Notes under the pieces: model-generated
Databases searched by the model: none
Seen by the model: only the letters and a program-made list of their open reading frames with translations
What the model was told of the DNA's origin: nothing
Shown: piece by piece, positions 17,103-25,448 of the stretch
Layout of the letters: each line of letters begins with the position of its first letter
How positions within the stretch are numbered: the first letter of the stretch is position 1
Assembly (NCBI RefSeq): GCF_947581785.1
Contig: NZ_CANPVO010000015.1
Span: forward strand, 124,001-188,000
Source: Candidatus Palauibacter polyketidifaciens
Lineage (GTDB): Bacteria; Gemmatimonadota; Gemmatimonadetes; Palauibacterales; Palauibacteraceae
Reading direction: 5' to 3'
DNA length: 64,000 nt
Program-made: the position numbers and the translations under genes

Positions 17103-17954
17103 TCACGAGACGATGGGGATGACGGCGGGCTCGAAGCCCGCGTCCCGGAGTCGGCGCGTGAGGCTCTCCGCCGCTTCCCGGCGGGCGAAGCGGCCCAGTC
17201 GGACGCGGTGGAGTCCGTCGTACTCGACGACGCGGGAGAAGAAGCCGGCGGCTTCCAGTTGTCCGCGCATCTCCTCCGCCGGATCCCGGCGCGAGAAGGC
17301 TGCGACCTGTATCGCGAAGCGCGGGGTGCCCGGCGCGCAGCCGAGCGCCGAGGTCTCCGCAAGAAGCGCGATCTCCTCGGCGCCGACGCGCCGAGCCTCC
17401 GCGGCCCCCCGTTGCCACGCCTCGCACGCCCGATCGAGGAGGCCCCGGTCCTCGAAGGTCCGCGCCGTCCAGTACCAGGATTCGACCGCCTCGGCGCGCC
17501 GCGCGTGGTCCGCCCGCAGACGCTCGAGATCGGCCGCCGCGCGGGCGGGTTCGTCTAGCGCCAGATCCAGTTGCGCGAGTCGCAACCATGCCCGGGATCC
17601 ATGGCGCGCGCCGCCGTTCATGGCGACGGCGAGGAGTTCCGCGCGCGCGGAGTCCGGGTCGGCGAGGAGGCGCGCCCGGAGGTACCGCGCCCGCAGCACG
17701 TCGCCGCGCGCCGCGTTCCGCGCCTCCGTGGCGAGCCAGCGGTCGACCGCCTCGGCAGCGCCTTCGAATCTCCCGGCCTCGATCCGTGCTTCGAGATGGT
17801 CGAGATCCACGGGAGTGGCGGCTTGCGCGGCCTGCGCGGCGGAGGGGGCCGAAAGTCCCCATGACGGCGCGCCGGCGAGAAGCGCCAGCGCCCACGCGCG
17901 GCCCCTTCCGAGACGCGGGGGGCGTCCTCCGCGGCTCCGGCGGCTCGAGGTCAT
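17103..17954 (-). CDS. Exported protein with TPR-like helices and a C-terminal SPOR domain
   Basis: 283 residues. Basic N-terminus and a signal peptide (WALALLAGAPSWGLSAPSAAQA, ending about residue 45), then alpha-helical repeats (about 50-200). The last about 70 residues form a SPOR domain (FAIQVAAFSRRDPAEEMRGQ and LHRVRLGRFARREAAE), which in other proteins binds septal peptidoglycan lacking stem peptides. So it is likely a periplasmic cell-wall protein. The ATG overlaps the holA stop (ATGA). Two cysteines (residues 177 and 206) could form a disulfide. Confidence 0.82.
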   Translation of the reverse strand: MTSSRRSRGGRPPRLGRGRAWALALLAGAPSWGLSAPSAAQAAQAATPVDLDHLEARIEAGRFEGAAEAVDRWLATEARNAARGDVLRARYLRARLLADPDSARAELLAVAMNGGARHGSRAWLRLAQLDLALDEPARAAADLERLRADHARRAEAVESWYWTARTFEDRGLLDRACEAWQRGAAEARRVGAEEIALLAETSALGCAPGTPRFAIQVAAFSRRDPAEEMRGQLEAAGFFSRVVEYDGLHRVRLGRFARREAAESLTRRLRDAGFEPAVIPIVS

Positions 17955-18961
17955 CTCCCGGCGTTCTTCACCTGCCCCAGCGCCAGGAGCATCTCGGCGA
18001 GCGCCGCCTGGTCTCCCCGCCCCGATTTGAGGTGACGGTCGGCGCGGTGGAGCGCCCTCAACGCATGATCGAGTTCGTGTACGGTCCATGCCCTCGCCTG
18101 CTTCGCGTATGCGTTCGCCTTCCAGGAGAGATAGCCGCGCCCGGTTTCCGACAGTGCGGCGCGCAAGCCGGCGGGTCCCGCTTCGAGGGCCAGACCAAGC
18201 AGAAGGTGCTGTTCCACAAGTCCGGCGACCAGCCCAACCCCCCGTTCCGAAGTGAGCACGTTTTCCAACTCGCGCAAGGCGCGCGCGTAGTCGCGCGAAG
18301 CCACGAGATCGAGCCAGCTCCAGCGATCGATCCGATGCGTCCGCGGAACGATCGCCCGGATGTCCGCGTCGGTCCGGCGGTCGGCGGGAAGCGAAGCGAG
18401 CTTTTCGAGCTCGGCGTCCAGCGTCGACAGGTCCGACCCGACGGCTCCCGCGATCCACTGGGCCGACGCCGGGGAGAGGTCGAGCTTCCAGCGGCTCCGC
18501 GCCCGGTCGTGAATCCATCCGGGGATCTCCGCCGCCCGCGGCGTCTTCCACTCCAGCGTGCGGCAGAGCTTCCCGAGGTCGCGGTAGAAGGCCGCGCGCG
18601 ACCCCTTGGGGATGCGCGCCGTGACGATGAGGGCGAGGTCGGGGGGCGCCGCCGCCGCGGCTTTCTTCAGGACCGCGCGGGCCTTCGTCCCCAGCCGCTC
18701 GACATCCCGCACGAAGACGACGCGGCGTTCCGCCATCATTGGGGGCATGGCCAGGGTGGCGGCGAGCTGCTCGTCCGTCACGTCCTCGGCGTGGAACTGG
18801 TCGTAGTTGAAGTCGCGCGTGGCGGGGTCGACGGCGGCCTCGACGAGCTGCTGCGCGGCTTCGTCCCGCAGGCGGATCGCGTCTCCGTGCAGGAACCACG
18901 CGCCGGTCGGGGGACTCCGGCCCAGGGCTCGCGAGAGCCGCGGGTCGAGGGGCGCGCTCAC
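17951..18961 (-). CDS. holA: DNA polymerase III delta subunit
   Basis: 336 residues from GTG 18961 (VSAPLDPRLSRALG). The clamp-loader delta subunit opens the sliding clamp. It has the HolA pattern: WFLHGDAIRLRDEAAQQLVE, FNYDQFHAEDVTDEQL, PPMMAERRVVFVRDVERL, a LALIVTARIPKG strand, and the C-terminal collar region. Upstream in-frame codons to 19111 lack family features and overlap the anti-sigma gene, so I reject that longer start. Coupled to the SPOR gene by ATGA. Confidence 0.9.
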   Translation of the reverse strand: MSAPLDPRLSRALGRSPPTGAWFLHGDAIRLRDEAAQQLVEAAVDPATRDFNYDQFHAEDVTDEQLAATLAMPPMMAERRVVFVRDVERLGTKARAVLKKAAAAAPPDLALIVTARIPKGSRAAFYRDLGKLCRTLEWKTPRAAEIPGWIHDRARSRWKLDLSPASAQWIAGAVGSDLSTLDAELEKLASLPADRRTDADIRAIVPRTHRIDRWSWLDLVASRDYARALRELENVLTSERGVGLVAGLVEQHLLLGLALEAGPAGLRAALSETGRGYLSWKANAYAKQARAWTVHELDHALRALHRADRHLKSGRGDQAALAEMLLALGQVKNAGR

Positions 18962-19001
18962 GGCGCCGGGAGAGACCCGTGCCGCGGGCCGCGGTGGTGG
19001 G

Positions 19002-19595
19002 TCAGCGAGACTCGTCGAGTTGGCCGGAGCGTCGCTCGACCGGCAGGGGAATGGAGTCGCTCGTCGCGATCGGTACGGCGTACGTCGAACCGAACAGTCC
19101 GCCTCCGTCATCGAGCGCGGGAGCGAACGGGACGAGGAACCAGTCGGGTACGGAGGGGTCGTCGGCGAACCGGTTCCCCCGGCTCTCCGCCACCGTCTCC
19201 GCGGGCACGTCCGCCATCACCGGCGGAAGCTGCACTTCGACGAGCAGCGGTTGGCTTCCGTTCGACACGCCCAGCGTAAAGAGTCCCGCCGACGCCACGG
19301 CGATGGCCGCGGCTCGGCCGAACTGGCTCCGCCAGGACCGCTTTGAAGACTCATCGACGTGGTAGAGGCGGTGCTGCAGGCGGGGCAGGAAATCCGGAGA
19401 GGTGGAGACGCGCGGGAGGGCTCGCCACGCTGCGAGCCCGCGAGTCAGGACTCGCTGATAGCGTCGACACGACTTGCATCCCACAAGATGCGCGTCGAAC
19501 CGACGGCGCTCGTCAGGGGCAAGCGCACCGTCGACGTATTCGGTGTACCGCTCGATAAATTCTTTGCAGGCCATCTCTTCGCAAACCATCATTGC
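19002..19595 (-). CDS. Zinc-finger anti-sigma-like membrane protein
   Basis: About 197 residues, depending on start (ATG at 19616, 19595, 19592 or 19574). The N-terminus carries a zf-HC2 type zinc site: a cysteine in MACKEFIERY, then H-x3-C-x2-C in HLVGCKSC. A single membrane segment (AAAIAVASAGLFTLGV) follows, then an extracytoplasmic tail. This is the layout of anti-sigma factors that hold ECF sigma factors. It sits 83 bp downstream of the ECF sigma gene on the same strand, so the two most likely form a regulatory pair. The signal sensed is unknown. Confidence 0.8.
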   Translation of the reverse strand, partial: AMMVCEEMACKEFIERYTEYVDGALAPDERRRFDAHLVGCKSCRRYQRVLTRGLAAWRALPRVSTSPDFLPRLQHRLYHVDESSKRSWRSQFGRAAAIAVASAGLFTLGVSNGSQPLLVEVQLPPVMADVPAETVAESRGNRFADDPSVPDWFLVPFAPALDDGGGLFGSTYAVPIATSDSIPLPVERRSGQLDESR

Positions 19596-19677
19596 ACCAT
19601 CACGAAAAACGTCCATTCGGGCTCATTCTACTCTGAACTGCGTACCAGGGTTCCTTTCGGCGGGCCGGGCGCCGGGT

Positions 19678-20334
19678 TCAATCGAGCATCGGGGCGATGA
19701 TGCAGGCGAACCGGTTCCGCGCCCGGTTCAGGCGCGACTTGACGGTGCCCAGCGTCACTCCCGTGATCTCCGAAATCTCCTCGTAGCTCTTCCCTTCCAG
19801 TTCACGCAGCACGAATACGACACGGTGATGCTCGGGAAGTTCCGCCACCGCGGCCTCGACCTGCTCGCGGACGCGCCGCTTGCGGAACAGATCGTCGGGC
19901 CGGTAGGCCGTATCCTCGAATTCGAGCGGCCGATGGTCGGCTTCCCAACTCTTCCGGAGCGAATGGAAGAGCACCAGCGGGTTGCGAGCCCGGTTCCGCA
20001 ATTCGTTCTTCGCCAGGTTGCTGGCGATCGTATAGATCCAGGTCGAGAACTTCCGCGCGGGATCGAATCGGTGGAGGTGCCGGTAGACGCGCACGAAGGT
20101 CTCCTGCACGAGATCCTCGGCACGATCCCGGTCTCCGATGGTGCGGTAAATGAAATTCAGCAGGCGATCCTGATAGCGCTCGGCGATCTCGTTGAACGCG
20201 AAGCGCTGCCCGCCCAAATAATGCGTGACGAGCTCCGCGTCCTCGAGGCGCTTCAACTCGCCGCGCCCGAGCGGTTCCATCTTTTCGGGCGTCGCGTATC
20301 GGCTTGTGACTTCGAGGTTCGGCTTCGTGTCCAT
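19678..20334 (-). CDS. ECF-family RNA polymerase sigma factor
   Basis: 218 residues from ATG 20334 with an AAGGGAG site upstream. Region 2: FNEIAERYQDRLLNFIYRTIGDRDRAEDLVQETF (seen in pieces from residue about 48), with FDPARKFSTWIYTIASNLA. Region 4: LPEHHRVVFVLRELEG and YEEISEITGVTLGTVKSRL, a helix-turn-helix that reads the -35 box. An insert of about 35 residues separates the two regions. Paired with the zinc-finger anti-sigma gene downstream. Autoregulation is likely but no clear ECF promoter could be picked out. Confidence 0.92.
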   Translation of the reverse strand: MDTKPNLEVTSRYATPEKMEPLGRGELKRLEDAELVTHYLGGQRFAFNEIAERYQDRLLNFIYRTIGDRDRAEDLVQETFVRVYRHLHRFDPARKFSTWIYTIASNLAKNELRNRARNPLVLFHSLRKSWEADHRPLEFEDTAYRPDDLFRKRRVREQVEAAVAELPEHHRVVFVLRELEGKSYEEISEITGVTLGTVKSRLNRARNRFACIIAPMLD

Positions 20335-20377
20335 GCCGCTCCCTTTGCAGGGCTCCCGTTGCAGGCGATTCGACGCG

Positions 20378-21025
20378 TTAAACCCCGGCGCCGCCGATTC
20401 GATCCATCCGGCAGGCAACCCAGCGCGCCGCGAGGGTCAGCGCGCAGATCGTCTTGCCGTCGCTGATCTCTCCCGCATCGATCATCTCGATGGTACGTCG
20501 CAGGGGCAGCCGATGCACATCCATGAACTCGCTCGCCTCGTGACGCGTCTCCACCGCGTCGAGGTCCCACGCCGCGAAGAGGTGAATGACCTCGTCGGTG
20601 AAACCCGGCGTCGTGCGCACGGAGGCGAGCGGCTCCAGACGTCCGGCACGCAGCCCCGCCTCCTCTTCCAGTTCCCGGAGGGCGCACGCCTCGGGAGGCT
20701 CGCCGGGTTCCAGGTTTCCGGCCGGCACCTCCCAGATGAACCCGCCGGCGGCGTACCTGTATTGACGCACCAGGGTGACGATGGGTTCGCGAGGCGGCGC
20801 ACCGGCGGCTCCGCCGGGAGGGCCGGGCAGGTCCAGCGCGACGACGGCGGCGGCGCCGGGGTGGCGGATCAGTTCGAGCCGGCCGATGGATCCGTCCGGG
20901 AACCGCACGCGATCCACATCGACATGGATCCTGCGGCCGGAGTAGACGCGCTCTCCGTCCACGCGGCCCGTGGAGCCGCCCCGCCCGGCGCCTTCGCCGG
21001 CATTTTCGCGCGCGTCTTCGGTCAC
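20378..21025 (-). CDS. Nudix hydrolase, ADP-ribose pyrophosphatase type
   Basis: 215 residues from GTG 21025; an ATG at 21052 would add nine residues and overlap the M16 gene. The complete Nudix box runs from GNLEPGEP to RELEEEAGL. The preceding IWEVPAGNLEPGE and the FPDGS/HPGAAAVVAL strands are typical of NudF-like ADP-ribose pyrophosphatases; the substrate is inferred. A glycine-rich N-terminal stretch precedes the domain. Lies between the peptidase pair and the sigma gene, all on the minus strand. Confidence 0.85.
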   Translation of the reverse strand: MTEDARENAGEGAGRGGSTGRVDGERVYSGRRIHVDVDRVRFPDGSIGRLELIRHPGAAAVVALDLPGPPGGAAGAPPREPIVTLVRQYRYAAGGFIWEVPAGNLEPGEPPEACALRELEEEAGLRAGRLEPLASVRTTPGFTDEVIHLFAAWDLDAVETRHEASEFMDVHRLPLRRTIEMIDAGEISDGKTICALTLAARWVACRMDRIGGAGV

Positions 21026-21032
21026 GGCGCGG

Positions 21033-22397
21033 TCACGAGGCGGGCCGCACATCCACGGGCCCGAGGCCGTCCAGCGTGGGCTCGGCCGTCGCCGCGTCGC
21101 CCACGGCGAGGAGCGTGAGGCGGCCGGGGTCGAGGTACGTGCGGCAGACCTCCTGCACCTCGTCCGGCGTCACGGCCTCGATGCGGGAGCGGTACGTCTC
21201 CCAATAGTCGTCGGGAAGGCCGAATACGCGCTGGCGGCTCACCTTTCCGCAGATCTGCACGGCGGTCTCGAACTGGAGCGGGAGGGAGAGCGTGAGGGCG
21301 TTGCGGGCCAGCTTCATTTCGCCATCGGTGACGGGTGCCGCGCGCATGGTCTCGATCTCGCGCAGGATCTCCTCGAACGCGGGGCCGGTCCGGGCGGATT
21401 CGACGGCCGTGCGCGCGACGAAGGGTCCCGCGCCCCGGCGGAACCGGAAACTCGATCTCGCGCCGTAGGTCCACCCTTTGTCCTCCCGCAGATTGAGGTT
21501 GATCCGTGAGTTGAAGAGGCCGCCGAGGATCGCGTTGGCTACGATGATCGCGTGATGATCCCCTGTGTTGTAGGGCACCCCCACCGTCGCGACGCGGATC
21601 TCGCTCTGGGCGCTGCCGGGCCGGTCGATGAGGACGAGGTCGCTCGCCCGCGGCTCCGGCGTTTCCGGGGGCGGGACCGGGGCGGTCTCGCCGCTCCAGA
21701 CGCCGAAACGCGCCTCCGCCGCGGCGATGAGGCGCTCGCGGTCGAGGTCTCCGCACGCGATGAGGAGAGCGCCGCCGGGGCGGTAGCGCGCGGCGTGGAA
21801 ATCCCGCACCGCTTCCGGGCCGATACCGGACACGGTGGCTCCGGTGCCCCCGACGGGCCGGCCGTACAGTCCGTCGCCGTAGAGTTCGGCGATCGTGGCG
21901 AGACCCGCGACGGTCGCCGGGTCGTCCGCCTGGCGTTCGATTTCGTCGATGCGCTCGCCGCGGATGCGTTCGACTTCGTGCTCGGGGAACTCGGAATCGA
22001 GGATGGTCGCGGCGAGGAACTCGAGCGCCTCCTCGAACAAGTCCGACAGGAAGTGCATGGAGACGGCCCCGACGCCGTAGCCCACCGTTGCGCGATAGCC
22101 GACGCCGAGGCGGTCGAGCCAGCGTGCCATCTCGATGGCGTCTCGCCCGGGAGTGCCGGCGGTGAGGAGCCGGGCGGTCAGCTCGCCGAGACCGCCGAGT
22201 CGCGGCGGTTCGGCGCCCGCGCCGCATTCGAGGACGAGGTGGAGCGACACTTCGGGCAAACCGCGTCGTTCCGCGTACTCGACCCGGAGGCCGTTGCCGA
22301 GCGTGTGTCGCTCGAAGCGCGGGAGCGCGAGCGGGCGCGGGGCGGCCGGCGCCGGGCGCACGGCGCGATCGGGGGTCGCGATCCGGGGCTTCGTCAC
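21033..22397 (-). CDS. M16 family peptidase-like protein, inactive partner
   Basis: 454 residues. Two M16 repeats with the family strand FERHTLGNGLRVEYAERRGLPEVSL (in part) and the YRPGGALLIACGDLD segment. The zinc motif HxxEH of active M16 members is replaced by GLGELTARLL, so it is not expected to hydrolyse peptides alone. In M16B heterodimers one subunit supplies the HxxEH site and the other an R/Y substrate-binding pair; the neighbouring upstream gene keeps the motif, so the two probably form such a dimer. The ATG overlaps the stop of that gene. Confidence 0.88.
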   Translation of the reverse strand: MTKPRIATPDRAVRPAPAAPRPLALPRFERHTLGNGLRVEYAERRGLPEVSLHLVLECGAGAEPPRLGGLGELTARLLTAGTPGRDAIEMARWLDRLGVGYRATVGYGVGAVSMHFLSDLFEEALEFLAATILDSEFPEHEVERIRGERIDEIERQADDPATVAGLATIAELYGDGLYGRPVGGTGATVSGIGPEAVRDFHAARYRPGGALLIACGDLDRERLIAAAEARFGVWSGETAPVPPPETPEPRASDLVLIDRPGSAQSEIRVATVGVPYNTGDHHAIIVANAILGGLFNSRINLNLREDKGWTYGARSSFRFRRGAGPFVARTAVESARTGPAFEEILREIETMRAAPVTDGEMKLARNALTLSLPLQFETAVQICGKVSRQRVFGLPDDYWETYRSRIEAVTPDEVQEVCRTYLDPGRLTLLAVGDAATAEPTLDGLGPVDVRPAS

Positions 22398-23686
22398 GGC
22401 GTCCCCTCCGTCGTGTCCGTTGCGTCCGTCTCCTCTTCGGGAACGACGTGGAGGACCGTGAGGCCGCGCGGGTCGAGCACGGTGCCGGCCGCGCGGTTCA
22501 CGTCCGCGCGCGCGACGGATCCGTAGCGCGCAAAGGCATCGTTCACGTAGCCCGCGTCGCCCCGCAACACGGCGGCGTGCGCGATCGCGTCCGCGCGGTC
22601 GCCGAAGCCCGCGCGCCCGTTCAGGAGCCCGCGGCGCGCCCGGTTGCGCGCCCCCTCCAGCTCTTCCTCCTCCACGCCGTCGCGGAGCAGGTCATCGAGA
22701 ACGTCCCTCAGCTCGGTCTCGAGGTCGGCGGCGGCGACGCCGGGGCGGGCGGTCGCGACGACGAAGCACATCCCGGCGCTCTCGGTCGGCCAGGTGAAGG
22801 AGGTGACGTCCGCCGCCATCCGCTTCTCGTACACGAGCGTCTTCTCCAGCCGGGAACTGTTCCCATCGGCGAGCAGGTAGTTGAGGATGACGACGTCCTC
22901 GAAATCGGGGTCCGCGTAGCGCGGCGAATGATACATGAGGTACACGCGGGGCATCTGAACGCGGTCGCGAAGGAGGGCGCGCCGCTCGCCGCCGCGCGCG
23001 GGCACGGGCACGTCCGGGCGCGCCGCCACGGGTCGCGCGGGAATCTCCCCGAACCAGGCCTCGACCCGCGCCAGCGCCGCAGCCGGATCGAAGTCGCCGA
23101 CGAGCACGAGGGTCGCGTTGTTCGGACCGTAATGGAGATCGAAGAACTGGTGCACGTCCTCGAGCCGCGCCGCGTCGATGTCGGGCATGTAGCCGATCGT
23201 CGGATGGCGGTAGGGGTGTCCCTCGTCGTAGGCGCACGCGAGCAGGGTCTCGAACGCGAGACCGTAGGGGCGGTTCTCGTACGACTGCCGCCGCTCGTTC
23301 TTCACCACCTCGCGCTGGTTGTCGAGCTTCTCCTGCGTGATCCCGGGCTTGAAGAACCCCATGCGGTCGGACTCCAGCCACAGGCCGAGATCCAGTTCGT
23401 TCGCGGGCAGCGTCTCGAAGTAGTTCGTGCGGTCGAACCACGTCGTCCCGTTGAGCGTGCCGCCCGCGTCCTGGATGAGTTTGAAGTGGTGCTCGCGCGG
23501 CACGTGCTCGGACCCCTGGAAGAGGAGATGCTCGAAGAGGTGCGCGAAGCCGGTCCGGCCGGCGCGCTCGTTCTTCGATCCCACGTGGTACATGACGTGA
23601 ACGGCGACGAGGGGAGCGGACGCATCGGGCTGCAGGACGACCCTCAGCCCGTTGTCGAGCACGTGCTCGCGGATCTCGAACCTCAT
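22394..23686 (-). CDS. M16 family zinc peptidase, catalytic partner
   Basis: 430 residues from ATG 23686 (MRFEIREHVLDNGLRVVLQ). The zinc site HLFEH in GFAHLFEHLLFQGS, and the downstream ligand in the ENRPYGLAFET to GHPYRHPTIGYM region, are typical. The C-terminal half is a second M16 repeat. The frame is open up to a GTG at 23833, but that codon lies in the conserved 3' end of the RNase P RNA gene, so the long start is unlikely. No signal peptide is seen with the short start. Coupled to the inactive partner by ATGA. Confidence 0.88.
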   Translation of the reverse strand: MRFEIREHVLDNGLRVVLQPDASAPLVAVHVMYHVGSKNERAGRTGFAHLFEHLLFQGSEHVPREHHFKLIQDAGGTLNGTTWFDRTNYFETLPANELDLGLWLESDRMGFFKPGITQEKLDNQREVVKNERRQSYENRPYGLAFETLLACAYDEGHPYRHPTIGYMPDIDAARLEDVHQFFDLHYGPNNATLVLVGDFDPAAALARVEAWFGEIPARPVAARPDVPVPARGGERRALLRDRVQMPRVYLMYHSPRYADPDFEDVVILNYLLADGNSSRLEKTLVYEKRMAADVTSFTWPTESAGMCFVVATARPGVAAADLETELRDVLDDLLRDGVEEEELEGARNRARRGLLNGRAGFGDRADAIAHAAVLRGDAGYVNDAFARYGSVARADVNRAAGTVLDPRGLTVLHVVPEEETDATDTTEGTP

Positions 23687-23801
23687 CGCGGCGGAAGACG
23701 CTGGAGCCAAGGGCCCTTCCCTTTCCGTGCTGTTCTGGGTGCTGCTCTGTGCCGGTGCCGGCGCGTTTCTCCGTGCCGCTCCCGGCGCGGCGGCATGAGG
23801 A

Positions 23802-24180
23802 GAGGCGGAGGGAGATAAGCCGGGTTCTGTCACCGGCGGGCCAGGCCCGCGGCGAGGTCATCTATCTGGGACCTGCGGTTTCCCGAGGCCTCGTGCGGCC
23901 TACCCGGAACTCGAACGCGACGGGCCGCCGCTCGTTCCTGCTTGGCCTTGCTCCCGGCGGGGTTTGCCGTGCCGTCCCTGTCTCCAGGAAACGCGGTGGG
24001 CCCTTACCCCACCCTTTCACCCTTGCCTGTGCGGCCGAAGCCGCCATCGGCGGTCTGCTCTCTGTGGCACTTTCCGTCGCCTTGCGACGCCCGGGTGTTA
24101 CCCGGCGCCGTGCCCTGCGGAGCCCGGACTTTCCTCGAACGGCGTGCGCGCACCCGTCCGCGACCTCTTCTCCCTCCGCC
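23802..24180 (-). ncRNA. rnpB: RNase P RNA (bacterial class A)
   Basis: Catalytic RNA that removes 5' leaders from pre-tRNA. On the minus strand the conserved 5' block GAGGAAAGTCCGGGCTCC lies at 24136-24119, and the 3' block ACAGAACCCGGCTTAT near 23832-23815. Between them are further RNase P signatures such as GGTAAGGGCCCACCGCG and GGCAAACCCC. The 5' end GGCGGAGGGAG (24180-24170) is the exact complement of CTCCCTCCGCC near 23802-23812, forming helix P1, which sets both ends. Ends may be off by a few bases. Divergent from the beta-propeller gene. Confidence 0.96.
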
Positions 24181-24314
24181 GCGGACAACCTAACGCGATT
24201 GGCAACCCCTTGAGGAATTGTCTACTCTAAGGGTAGGAGGGGAAGTGTCCGGCAGAGGCGGTTGCCGGGCCTGGAGTCGTCCCGGAGAAGGAGTCGCGAA
24301 CGCGCGTAAATCGT

Positions 24315-25448
24315 ATGCTATCCGAGTCTACAACACCCCGCTTGGCGATGGCTTGGTGGGCGCTGGGAACGACGGTCGCGGCGGTTCCCGCCGAGGCCTC
24401 CCAGGAAAACAGCCCCGACGGCCTGTCGTCCTATTACGTCTACGTGGCGGCGGAATCGGAGGATCGCGTCGATCTCGTCCGGTTCGATGGCACCGGTGCG
24501 TCGGTGCTGGATTCCGTCTTCGTGGGACGCTTCCCGACGGAAATCGACGGGCCGCACGGCCTCGCGGTCGATCCGGGCGGGGAACGGTGGTACGTGACGC
24601 TCGCCCACGGGAATCCCTTCGGCTCGGTCGTCGCCTATTCCACGGAGACGAACCGTCCGCTCGGGAGCGCCGAACTGGGGCTCTTCCCCGCCACCATGCA
24701 AGTGACGCCGGCGGGCCTGCTCTTCGCGGCGAACTTCAACCTGCACGGCGAACACGAGCCGAGTTCGGTGTCCGTCGTCGACGTCGGCGCGATGATCGAG
24801 GTCGCGCAGATTCCGACCTGCACAATGCCGCACGGCTCGCGGCTCACGGCGGATGGGGCGCGGCACTACTCCGTGTGCATGATGGATGAGTTGCTCGTGG
24901 AGGTCGACGCGCACCGGCTCGAGGTCACGCAGCGCTTCATCCTCTCCCCGGGCGAGGAGCAGGCCTGGCCGTACGACTGGCTTCCGACGCGGCCCGTGGG
25001 GGCGCCCGGCTGCAGCCCGACATGGGCGCACCCGGCCGTGGACGGACGCCATGTGTACGTCGCCTGCAACCGGAACGCGGAGGTGCTGGAGATCGACGTA
25101 CAGTCGTGGCGGGTGACGCGAAGATTCGAGACGGGCGAGGGTCCGTACAATCTCGATGTTTCCCCGGACGGCTCCATCCTCGTCGTGACGTACAAGAGCG
25201 GACAGGCAACCGGGGTCTGGGATCTCGCCAGCGGGACGGAGGTGGCCCGGATCCCGAACACGCGGACGCTGCCGCACGGGATCGCGATCTCTCCGGATTC
25301 GCGGTACGCCTTCGTGAGCGTGGAGGGCGTGGGCGGCGAGCCGGGAACGGTGGACGTGATCGACCTCCGCGACGGGGTCCGGGCGGCCAGCGTGGACGTG
25401 GGCAAGCAGGCGGGCGGCATCGCCTTCTGGAAGGTGGAGCCGCGGTGA
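24315..25448 (+). CDS. Exported YVTN-type beta-propeller protein
   Basis: 377 residues with a likely signal peptide ending near residue 29 (AAVPAEAS). Several propeller blades repeat a proline-glycine-led strand pattern: GPHGLAVDPGGERWYV, MPHGSRLTADG, GPYNLDVSPDG and LPHGIAISPDSRYAFV. Three blades share a PHG motif, and there are four or five cysteines (for example in IPTCTMPHG and VGAPGCSP), so metal or cofactor binding is conceivable but not shown. The start could also be the ATG at 24348. Overlaps the next gene by GTGA, so it heads a three-gene exported operon. Function unknown. Confidence 0.8.
   Translation: MLSESTTPRLAMAWWALGTTVAAVPAEASQENSPDGLSSYYVYVAAESEDRVDLVRFDGTGASVLDSVFVGRFPTEIDGPHGLAVDPGGERWYVTLAHGNPFGSVVAYSTETNRPLGSAELGLFPATMQVTPAGLLFAANFNLHGEHEPSSVSVVDVGAMIEVAQIPTCTMPHGSRLTADGARHYSVCMMDELLVEVDAHRLEVTQRFILSPGEEQAWPYDWLPTRPVGAPGCSPTWAHPAVDGRHVYVACNRNAEVLEIDVQSWRVTRRFETGEGPYNLDVSPDGSILVVTYKSGQATGVWDLASGTEVARIPNTRTLPHGIAISPDSRYAFVSVEGVGGEPGTVDVIDLRDGVRAASVDVGKQAGGIAFWKVEPR

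Noticed and set aside
14375-17122. A 915-codon open frame on the plus strand opposite mutS
   Set aside because: It mirrors the mutS codons and is rich in Arg/Ala/Gly with no recognisable domain; such antisense frames are common at this GC content and the minus-strand MutS is unmistakable.
24181-24314. Promoters for rnpB and the propeller operon in the divergent gap
   Set aside because: Candidate boxes (for example TTGGCA with TACTCT at 24199-24228 on the plus strand) match poorly or have bad spacing, so none is listed.
25022-25444. Upstream extension of the HExxH lipoprotein frame
   Set aside because: It overlaps the beta-propeller gene, is low-complexity, and would hide the lipoprotein signal that begins at 25445.
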